Shown: piece by piece, positions 57,747 to 64,000 of the stretch | How the letters are laid out: the number at the start of each line of letters is the position of its first letter | Numbering within the stretch: the stretch's first letter is position 1 | Assembly: GCA_965248135.1 (NCBI GenBank) | Contig: CBDFIN010000012.1 | Coordinates: 1,550,001 to 1,614,000 of the forward strand | Direction: 5' to 3' | DNA length: 64,000 nucleotides | Origin: SZUA-100 sp965248135 | GTDB taxonomy: Bacteria; Pseudomonadota; Alphaproteobacteria; Rhizobiales; Rhizobiaceae | Notes under the pieces: generated by a model | Databases searched by the model: none | What the model saw: only the letters and a program-made list of their open reading frames with translations | What the model was told of the DNA's origin: nothing | Made by a program: the position numbers and the translations under genes

Positions 57747-59512
57747 GATGAACCTCCACTGTGATCCGGTCATATCGTGCACAATCGGCGACTGGATCTT
57801 CATGAAGCTGCAGATGCGGCGGAATGGGGACACAATCAGGCAGATTATCCGGCTCATTTTGGCGTGACAGTATATTCAGTACCGCATCGGCGCTGCGCAA
57901 TCCTGCATTCAGGGCTGTTTGGCAAGCGGCCTCAACAGCATCCACGCTCTCGTTCATGGGCGGCCAGAAGCAAATCGACCATCTGTCTGTCGCCATCCGG
58001 GGTTCCTGATAACCTTTTACGGATAGTCGTCAGTGCCATCGGGTTGAATTTTGGGGCAAGACCAGTTCCTTGAAAGGTGCGCCATTACGAATGGCACCGG
58101 GTTTGCGTTCAAGAATGGGTACATAATGCACCTGAATATTTGGCGGATCATATATTGTTTTGTCCCGGCCAAAGCGGCGGTCATGCTCACCAGCAATCTG
58201 CCCGTTCTGTAGCAGCGTGACCTTGGTTGCTGTTGCCCGAAGCTGTACCGGTTTGCCGGCAGCTAGTGGTCTGGCCGAAACGCTTGAATCCTTTTTCAGC
58301 ACGTTCTTTTTCAAGCGTTTTGGCCACAAAGACCACTAGCAACTTATTGAATTCTAGTGGTTCTTATGATTTCAACATTTGCCATAAGTACGAGCCGCTG
58401 GCGGATGCAAATGTTGGTACAGAACCACTAGGACCGAAACGCTGTAACGATTGCGCTCAAAGTTCACAAGACAGGTTTTGGAGACGGCGACGATTGTCTC
58501 ATGGAACCCATTGAAGGAGCCCTGGCACGGTACCAACGCATTCTGCTGTTCCAGAAAAACATCGTAAATCATTCGATCGTTGAACTCTGGATGCCTGGTC
58601 ACTTTGGCATGTTCGATAACCTGTTCATACAGTATCTCATTTGGTCATCATTATTTGCCACCTTCAATCGCGGTGCAAAATGCCGCCCGCGCGATACCTT
58701 CACTCAGGTATCTCAACCTGCCCTTTCTCCCAGCCTGCGGCAGGAGAACAGGCGACAGGCTCCACAAGGTGGTGCGAGCACATCTGTTCGAACCTTTTAT
58801 TGAACTTTCGATCCTTGCCCTTGAGGATCGCATCCACTGCCGTTGACATATTGTCGTATATGCCCCGTGCACAGGCACCGCCGAAAAAGGCGAATGCCCT
58901 GTCATGGGCGTCAAAAACCATCTCCTGTTTCTCACGCGGATACGCTACCAAAAACGGCATGCGGCTGTAGCAAAGCCTGAAGTGGGCAACCTTTACCTTG
59001 CTGGCGTCCATCACGACAATCTCATGGCTCCAGTCTCGTGGCTCCAGTCGAACTGGCAGGCTTCTCCCCAATATTACACAATGAGCAAAACTCAACGGTA
59101 CAAATGCATGCTCCAAACCGGTGCTGCGTTCATTCCTCCAGCGCTTTGCATATCGCCGCACACTATCGTAACTGCCGTCATAGCCAACACGCCGCAGATC
59201 ATCATGGATACGCGTCAGAGTGAGCCGTTCTTTGCGCGAACATCTTTCGTTCGCCTTCAACATCGTATCAAGCTGTTCTGTGAAAAGGCCCAACTTTGGC
59301 AGCGGTTGGGTGGATCGGTCATAGCGAAACTCCGTTACTTTGGAGCGCAAAATCTTCCGTACAGAATTCCGCGAGATGCCGCGATCCCGGCAAATCTCTT
59401 TAATGCCTTTCTTATGAACAAAATGATCCCGTCTGACCTTCGCAACCACAACAATCATCCCCTGCATAACCCCGACATTTTGATCCAAATGACGGGTACA
59501 ATGCACAACCAA
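57733..59512 (-). pseudogene. istA: IS21-family transposase IstA, multiply disrupted
   Basis: The 5' part encodes an HTH (IKEICRDRGISRNSVRKILR) and DDE core pieces (RDWSHEIVVMDASKVKVAHF, FGGACARGIYDNMSTAVD). The frame shifts after KGQVEIPE near 58700. It resumes with HPEFNDRMIYDVFLEQQN to NRYSVS, is interrupted by a palindromic insert, and resumes with VQLRATATKVTLLQNG through ERKPGAIRNGAPFKELVLPQ. It shifts again to VEAACQTALNAGLRSADAVL near the end. At least three lesions make it non-functional. Confidence 0.85.
58262..58431. repeat. Palindromic (MITE-like) insertion in istA
   Basis: Two nested inverted repeats occur. AGTGGTCTGGCC...GCTTGAA at 58267 faces TTCAAGCGTTTTGGCC ending in ACCACT near 58337. 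CTAGTGGTTCT near 58356 faces AGAACCACTAG near 58421, with CAACATTTGC facing GCAAATGTTG inside. The insert is bracketed by the duplicated istA bases AGCGTTTCGG (minus strand). No open frame is present. Confidence 0.6.
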
Positions 59513-59903
59513 GGGAGGGGGTCAAAATCGAACGCCGATCTCCCCGTTTAAGGGGGCAATCTTGCATGTCGATCTACATCCCGGGCCATCAAGGCCATAG
59601 CCGTTCCTTGCATGAGAACCCGGACGGGACCGTCGATCACCGGCCAGATATCTGCCCTGAGTGTCATGGCCATCTGGAAGCTGATCTTGAGGGTGATGTG
59701 ATTGGCGAATATGACGAGATCGAAGTGCCGCTGATTAAACCATTTGTACGGCGTCCCAAGTCACGTAAAAGTGGCGGCTGTGCGTATGTTGTCCGCACTG
59801 TTCATCAAAGGTGAAAGCCGCCTTGCTGATTGCCGCGCACGGTTCACCGTTTGGCCCCCGGCTGCATGGGTTGTCGCTTTATCTGAAGACCTTTCAGGCG
59901 TTC

Positions 59904-59962
59904 GTGCCTGAAAACGATTCACTGGATTGTTTTCCCGGCCCTTTGGGCCAATCGGCACTCAC
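59904..59962. repeat. Short palindromic repeat element, copy 1
   Basis: The core GAAAACGATTCACTGGATTG continues to TTTTC and is almost its own reverse complement. It sits in an insert bracketed by CGTTCG on both sides, within the IS66 remnant. A second copy with nearly the same core lies at 60126-60164. Such palindromes resemble intergenic repeat elements of Rhizobiales. Confidence 0.6.
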
Positions 59963-60125
59963 CGTTCGCTCGGCTTGAAGGAATGCTGAGCGATCTGTTT
60001 GGCGTTCAAATCAGCCAGGGTGGGCTGACAAATATGCTGAAACGCTCACATCAACCATTTGCAGTCAGGAAAGCAGCCATCATCAAGGATCTGCGCCGCG
60101 CTGACATGGTGGCCAGTGATGGTGA

Positions 60126-60164
60126 GGCGGAAATGAAAATGATCCAGTGAATCATTTTCCCGCC
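60126..60164. repeat. Short palindromic repeat element, copy 2
   Basis: GGCGG at the left and CGCC at the right enclose GAAAATGATCCAGTGAATCA followed by TTTTC, which pairs with itself and matches the core of copy 1 in inverted orientation. It interrupts the IS66 remnant between codons for VASD and GIRIEG and introduces a stop codon. Confidence 0.6.
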
Positions 60165-60270
60165 GAACGGCATTCGTATTGAGGGTCTCAATGGCTATCA
60201 CTGGGTGTTCATGAGTAGTGCGGCAATTGTCCATGAGGCACAGCTTTCTCGAGCGGCCCAGGTGGTGCGT

Positions 60271-60700
60271 GCTGACCAGCGTTATCAAAACGCCTATATA
60301 TTCGGGGCCATCTGTCCGGCAAGGGGCACGGGCGCGGCACTTCTCTTGCCTTGTGCCAATACCGGGGCCATGCAGATGCATCTTGATGAAATCAGCCGCC
60401 ATGTTGCGCGTAGAGCCCATGCCGTTCTCCTTATGGATCGGGCCGGATGGCACACAACGGGCAAACTGAAGATGCCCAAAAACATTACCATCATCCTGTT
60501 ACCGTCACGTTCGCCAGAATTAAACCCGGTCGAAAGTATCTGGCAATACATACGCCAAAACTGGCTATCAAACCGTATCTTTGAAACCTATGACACGATC
60601 ATTGATGCCGGTTGTGAAGCTTGGACAAACTCATCGCCCAACCCGAAATAATCACATCAATCGGTATGCGGAATTGGGCATATAAGGGGTAAGGTTAATG
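60271..60700 (+). pseudogene. IS630-family transposase C-terminal remnant
   Basis: The sequence AYIFGAICPARGTGAALLLP, then VLLMDRAGWHTTGKLKMPKN and LLPSRSPELNPVESIWQYIR, is the C-terminal half of an IS630 transposase, with D and E catalytic residues. A frameshift near 60625 moves the end (IAQPEIITSIGMRNWAYKG) out of frame. The upstream part is joined to IS66 sequence, making a chimeric open frame of no function. Confidence 0.85.
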
Positions 60701-60707
60701 GCGCTTG

Positions 60708-60833
60708 GTATTACTGCCGGTGACGTCAATCTCTGGGAGCATGATCATCCTTGGTGAACGGCTTACACAGATTGAGTTGATCGGGGCCATCGTTGTCATT
60801 TTCGGCGTCTGGTCCGTTACCAGACGATCATGA
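60708..60833 (+). pseudogene. EamA/DMT-family transporter, C-terminal remnant
   Basis: About 40 codons read LLPVTSISGSMIILGERLTQ and then IGAIVVIFGVWSVTRRS before a stop. This is the last two membrane helices of an EamA-type drug/metabolite transporter, including the typical LGE segment. The 5' part has been removed by the IS630-type insertion, so this marks the broken edge of the chromosomal backbone. Confidence 0.75.
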
Positions 60834-60981
60834 TATCAAGCAAATTCCTCAACAGGCATTTGGCTCGGACTTCCCGTTGTTTTCGCCAGCAGCGTCAATC
60901 TGGTCTTTCTTCAGCAGTTGCTCATATTGCCCGCGTGTATCAATTCCAGCACGGGCCTCAAGCCGGGTTGTAGGGCTGGTT

Positions 60982-61878
60982 TTAGTTAAACACAAATTGT
61001 GCCTTGGTGAAACCTTGAACATATAACAGCGTTGTCAGGTTTCCGTGGTCAATGCTGGCATTGGCCTGATTTTTCAGGGCATCTGTGCCATGGAAGGCAA
61101 CGCCCAGACCGGCTGCTTCGATCATTTTTATGTCGTTGGCGCCATCACCCACGGCGAGCACATCAAAGGGTTTCAGTTTGTGTTCATCACACAGTCTATT
61201 CAGGGTTTCCAGCTTCGCCGTTCGCCCGAGGATTGGTTCGTGAACCTCTCCAGTTAACCTGCCATTTTCAAATACCAGTTCATTTGCCTGGTGGTCATGG
61301 AAGCCAATGCGTTCTGCGATGCGCTGGCTGAAAAAACTAAACCCACCGGAAACCAGAATGCAATATGCACCATTTTGGCGCATGGTTTGAACCAGGGTGC
61401 GTGCGCCTTGTTTCAGCGAAATACGATCCTCATAGATTTTTTCCAGGTGTGAACAATCCAGCCCTTTCATCAATGCCATTCGCTGGCGCAGAGCATCAGA
61501 AAAACTGATCTTACCCTCTACCACCGCAGCGGTAATCTCCCTGATTTGTGAACCGACACCAAAAGCTTCCCCCAGTTCATCAATGCATTCCTGATTTATC
61601 ACGGTTGAATCCATATCCGAAATGAGAAGTTTTTTTCGCCGCCCCTCCACAGGCGTGCAGACAATATCTATCAGTGCCCCAGACAACACATCGCGAGCCT
61701 GCTCGGCAAGTTTGAAAGCAGCAAGCGGGGAATCAAAGAAAAGATCACAAGCCTCATTTTCAGCCAGCCATACTTGCCTACCGCCAACAACCAAATGTTG
61801 GCGCACTTTATCGATGTGAATCTGTTCAAGCGGAAATAAATCAGCGTTGCCAATCAATGTTAGAACATATGAAGTCAT
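60982..61878 (-). CDS. serB: Phosphoserine phosphatase
   Basis: This 298-residue HAD-family enzyme dephosphorylates O-phosphoserine in the last step of serine synthesis. The catalytic motif LLISDMDSTVINQECIDEL has the nucleophile and acid/base aspartates. Motif II is in CILVSGGFSFFSQRIAERIG and motif III in VLAVGDGANDIKMIEAAGLG. The N-terminal ~75 residues form the regulatory region usual in alphaproteobacterial SerB. The ATG at 61878 is preferred over the TTG immediately before it. The gene is divergent from the GntR regulator and beside the EamA remnant. Confidence 0.95.
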   Translation of the reverse strand: MTSYVLTLIGNADLFPLEQIHIDKVRQHLVVGGRQVWLAENEACDLFFDSPLAAFKLAEQARDVLSGALIDIVCTPVEGRRKKLLISDMDSTVINQECIDELGEAFGVGSQIREITAAVVEGKISFSDALRQRMALMKGLDCSHLEKIYEDRISLKQGARTLVQTMRQNGAYCILVSGGFSFFSQRIAERIGFHDHQANELVFENGRLTGEVHEPILGRTAKLETLNRLCDEHKLKPFDVLAVGDGANDIKMIEAAGLGVAFHGTDALKNQANASIDHGNLTTLLYVQGFTKAQFVFN

Positions 61879-61973
61879 CAAAATACTGGCATTCCCTCTT
61901 TAGCCGTACTCACCTGTTGCGCTTCGGTCTGCCTTTCATTGACACATCAAAACCCAGAACTTAGTGTTGCAGC

Positions 61974-62777
61974 ATGAACGAAAATTGGACTATACCACGA
62001 AATAGCAATTGGTCCATATCTGAGCAAGCTCGCAAATCCTGGGATCGGAAAGTTCCCTATTATTTGCGCTTCAGAGACCATTTCACTGCCATGATCGAGG
62101 CGGGTACCCTGGCACCTGGCAGCAAGTTTCCACCAGAGCGGGCTTTGGCCGAAGATTTTTCCATTACCAGAATGACGGTACGCCAGGCATTGATGCGAAT
62201 GGAAGCTGAAGGCCTAATTTTTCGCGAGGACCGGCGCGGCTGGTTTGTTTCACCACCCCGGGTTCGTTATGACCCAACTGCCAATACCAGCTTTACCGAA
62301 AGCATTGCCGAGCAAGGCCGTATTGCCGGAACGACAGTCTTGTCCAGTCAGCGTGTTGCTGCATCCCAGTGGGAAAGCACACATCTGGGTTGTTCCATCG
62401 GTGCCCCGGTTTTTGTCATCTCCCGCCTGCGGACGGTTGATGAGCGTGCGGTTCTGGTTGAAAAAATTCATGTCAATGCAGAGCGCTGTCCAAGTCTTCT
62501 GGATTACCGGCTTGATCAATCAATGACCGGCTTGATGGCAAAGGAATTTGGCATCATCGAGCATCGGGCCCAGATCAATATGCGACCTGCGGCATTATCA
62601 GAGGAACCGGCAAGGGCTCTTGGAGTGGCTGTTGGCACACCGGGTCTGTATTTGTCACGAACCATTGTCGATCAACATAATGAGGTGGTCGAACTGGATG
62701 AGGAATTCTGGCGACACGATGCTATCGATATCAGCATTACCGCTGCTGGGAGAAATGAAAAATCGACGTCTGAATAG
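61974..62777 (+). CDS. GntR-family regulator with UTRA domain (HutC-like)
   Basis: A 267-residue transcription regulator. The N-terminal winged helix shows LAPGSKFPPERALAEDFSIT followed by MTVRQALMRMEAEGLI. The C-terminal ~150 residues are a UTRA ligand-binding domain (VFVISRLRTVDERAVLVEKI, then LGVAVGTPGLYLSRTIVDQH). The gene lies 24 bp upstream of an amino-acid ABC transporter ATPase gene in the same direction, so it is the likely ligand-responsive repressor of that transporter operon. Which amino acid or derivative it senses is unknown. Confidence 0.92.
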   Translation: MNENWTIPRNSNWSISEQARKSWDRKVPYYLRFRDHFTAMIEAGTLAPGSKFPPERALAEDFSITRMTVRQALMRMEAEGLIFREDRRGWFVSPPRVRYDPTANTSFTESIAEQGRIAGTTVLSSQRVAASQWESTHLGCSIGAPVFVISRLRTVDERAVLVEKIHVNAERCPSLLDYRLDQSMTGLMAKEFGIIEHRAQINMRPAALSEEPARALGVAVGTPGLYLSRTIVDQHNEVVELDEEFWRHDAIDISITAAGRNEKSTSE

Positions 62778-62801
62778 GATAGAAACGGAAGAAAACGCCC
62801 A

Positions 62802-63557
62802 ATGGAAAGCCATTCACAAATTGTGCAGGTCGAAGATATCTGTAAAACATTCGAAATTCCGGGACGCCCACCCATTCATGCACTGCAGCATGTTACCAAT
62901 CACGTGGATAAGGGCGAGGTGCTGGTGGTCATCGGGCCCAGCGGTTCTGGCAAGAGCACATTTTTGCGCGCCCTCAATGGCCTGCAGCCGATTGACAGCG
63001 GCTCGATCACCATTGACGGTGTGGAATTGACGTCTTCGAAAACCGACCTAAACAAATTGCGCCAGGAGGTTGGCATGGTGTTTCAGAATTTCAATCTGTT
63101 TCAACACAAAACAGCGTTGGAAAATATCACCATGCCACAAATGGTGGTATTGAAACGCTCCCGCAAAGAGGCCGGTGAGATCGGCCGGAAACTGCTTGAC
63201 CGGGTAGGCATCGGCGATCGTGGCGACAATTATCCAAGCGAGCTGTCCGGCGGGCAGCAGCAGCGGGTTGCCATCGCCCGCTCGCTGGCGATGACCCCCA
63301 AGGTGATGTTGTTTGATGAAGCGACGTCGGCGCTCGATCCGGAAACGGTGGGGGGCGTTCTGGAATTGATGAAAGACCTGGCAAAAGACGGAACAACCAT
63401 GGTTGTCGTCACCCATGAGATGGGCTTTGCCCGCGAGGCTGCCGACCGGGTCACCTTTATGGACGAAGGCAGGATCATTGAGGAAGGCAAGCCTGATGCG
63501 ATATTTGACAACCCCCAACATGATCGTACTAAACTGTTTCTCAGCCAGATTATCTAG
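62802..63557 (+). CDS. Amino-acid ABC transporter ATP-binding protein (GlnQ/HisP type)
   Basis: A 251-residue polar amino-acid importer ATPase. Walker A GPSGSGKSTFLRALN is at residues ~46-54, the Q-loop in GMVFQNFNLFQHKTALENI, the signature LSGGQQQRVAIARSL, Walker B VMLFDEATSALDPE and the switch histidine in VVVTHEMGFAREAADRV. The length and close match fit the polar amino-acid uptake subfamily. It is followed by the gene for a family 3 binding protein, so permease genes are expected beyond the window. Confidence 0.93.
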   Translation: MESHSQIVQVEDICKTFEIPGRPPIHALQHVTNHVDKGEVLVVIGPSGSGKSTFLRALNGLQPIDSGSITIDGVELTSSKTDLNKLRQEVGMVFQNFNLFQHKTALENITMPQMVVLKRSRKEAGEIGRKLLDRVGIGDRGDNYPSELSGGQQQRVAIARSLAMTPKVMLFDEATSALDPETVGGVLELMKDLAKDGTTMVVVTHEMGFAREAADRVTFMDEGRIIEEGKPDAIFDNPQHDRTKLFLSQII

Positions 63558-63690
63558 AGGATGAATTTTGGTATAGACCAACAAAAATATTTGATATAGT
63601 CTTTAGATTATTATCACAACAGGAATCTCTGGCCGGTTGCATTTTGAGTGCGATTGTCCGGGGAAAAATAACCAAAGGGAGATCGGATCT

Positions 63691-64000
63691 ATGAAAAAAC
63701 TTGCAAAATTATTGGGATTGGGCGTGTGCGTGCTCGCGGTAAGCGCTTTTGCACGATCGGCTTATTCAGCCGATGTCGTTAGCGAGATCGTCAAGCGTGG
63801 CGAAATGCGCGTTGCTGTTCAGACCCAGGGGCCACCGATCAGCTATATTGACACCAATGGCAACCGCACTGGATTTGCGGTTGAACTTGTCCAGATGATG
63901 GCTGATGACATCGGCGTCACACTGAAACTTCTTGATTATGACTGGAAGGGACTGATCCCGGCTGTGGTTTCCGGCAAGGCCGATTTCCTCGCCGCAGACA
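63691..64000 (+). CDS. Amino-acid ABC transporter substrate-binding protein (family 3), partial
   Basis: The first 103 codons are inside the window. A Sec signal peptide covers residues 1-27 (MKKLAKLLGLGVCVLAVSAF, cleavage near YSA-D). The mature part begins EIVKRGEMRVAVQTQGPPIS, then GFAVELVQMMADDIGVTLKL and WKGLIPAVVSGKADFLAA, the pattern of periplasmic amino-acid-binding proteins. AAAGGGAGA lies 8 bp upstream of the ATG. It is separated from the ATPase gene by about 130 bp, which may hold its own promoter. Confidence 0.92.
   Translation, partial: MKKLAKLLGLGVCVLAVSAFARSAYSADVVSEIVKRGEMRVAVQTQGPPISYIDTNGNRTGFAVELVQMMADDIGVTLKLLDYDWKGLIPAVVSGKADFLAAD

Larger units (their letters stand above)
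56871..59560 (-). mobile_element. Decayed IS21-family element
   Basis: Inward-facing repeats TCGGCGTGCAATTTTGGCCC (left, 56888 onward) and TCGGCGTTCGATTTTGACCC (right, minus strand from about 59538) mark the two ends. istA and istB lie on the minus strand. istB looks intact; istA is broken several times. The outer limits are approximate. Confidence 0.82.
59566..60270 (+). pseudogene. IS66-type transposase remnant
   Basis: The segments GHQGHSRSLHENPDGTVDHR, IGEYDEIEVPLIKPFVRR, LHGLSLYLKTFQA, FARLEGMLSDLFGVQISQGG and GIRIEGLNGYHWVFMSSAAI align with the intact IS66 transposase at 38.1-39.4 kb, in order. They are broken by frameshifts and by two short palindromic inserts. The remnant ends abruptly at AAQVVR, where IS630-type sequence begins. 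It is non-functional. Confidence 0.85.

Overview
The window looks like an alphaproteobacterium, most likely Hyphomicrobiales (Rhizobiales-like). The evidence is the family make-up: a DUF3768 protein, a serB gene of alphaproteobacterial type, polyamine and amino-acid ABC transporters, IS66/ISAs1/IS630 elements and short palindromic repeats of the kind scattered in rhizobial genomes. This is a judgement from protein character, not from a search. The window is a mosaic. Two stretches look like ordinary metabolic DNA (4.9-16.2 kb and 60.7-64 kb); nearly everything else is mobile or mobilised DNA.

Layout. (1) 1-4.1 kb, minus strand: a mobilisation block reading mobC, relaxase, VirD4/TraG coupling protein, two small paralogous proteins, a 90-residue protein and the start of a large serine recombinase. 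(2) 4.9-16.2 kb, plus strand: a polyamine-type ABC importer (two permeases, Tat-exported binding protein, ATPase), a nitroreductase-like protein, a MalT-type LuxR regulator, then a hydantoinase/oxoprolinase-like protein, a DUF917 protein and a hydantoin/Asp-Glu racemase-like protein. Together they suggest uptake and breakdown of a cyclic amide or amino-acid-like nitrogen compound. (3) 16.2-19.7 kb: a nest of four insertion sequences. (4) 20.3-37.7 kb: plasmid- or island-like genes: degenerate primase/TOPRIM protein, membrane protein, Fic protein, DNA methyltransferase, a DUF3768 gene split by an antisense group II intron, a VapBC-type toxin-antitoxin pair, five unrecognised or weakly recognised long minus-strand genes, an ISAs1 element and a frameshifted tyrosine recombinase.

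(5) 37.8-52.6 kb: a small secreted-protein gene split by an IS66 element, repeated LuxR-regulator/MFS-like modules with G/C-armed palindromes, an IS200 element, and a two-partner secretion pair (TpsB and a 1758-residue TpsA with three near-identical repeats). (6) 52.6-60.8 kb: an IS graveyard: a FISUMP-domain gene split by IS30, a tyrosine integrase, a recombinase fragment ending in a tRNA-like sequence, a decayed IS21, and IS66, IS630 and EamA-transporter remnants. (7) 60.9-64 kb: serB, a GntR/UTRA regulator, and the ATPase and start of the binding protein of an amino-acid ABC importer.

The most informative results are insertion sites that can be reconstructed exactly. Removing the element plus one target duplication restores an open frame for the small secreted gene (IS66), the second MFS-like gene (ISAs1) and the IS3 orfB (IS1202-like). 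Removing the intron restores the DUF3768 gene. The most interesting functional idea is that LuxR solos, MFS-like partners and repeated palindromic sites form one regulatory cluster that may also control the two-partner secretion adhesin.
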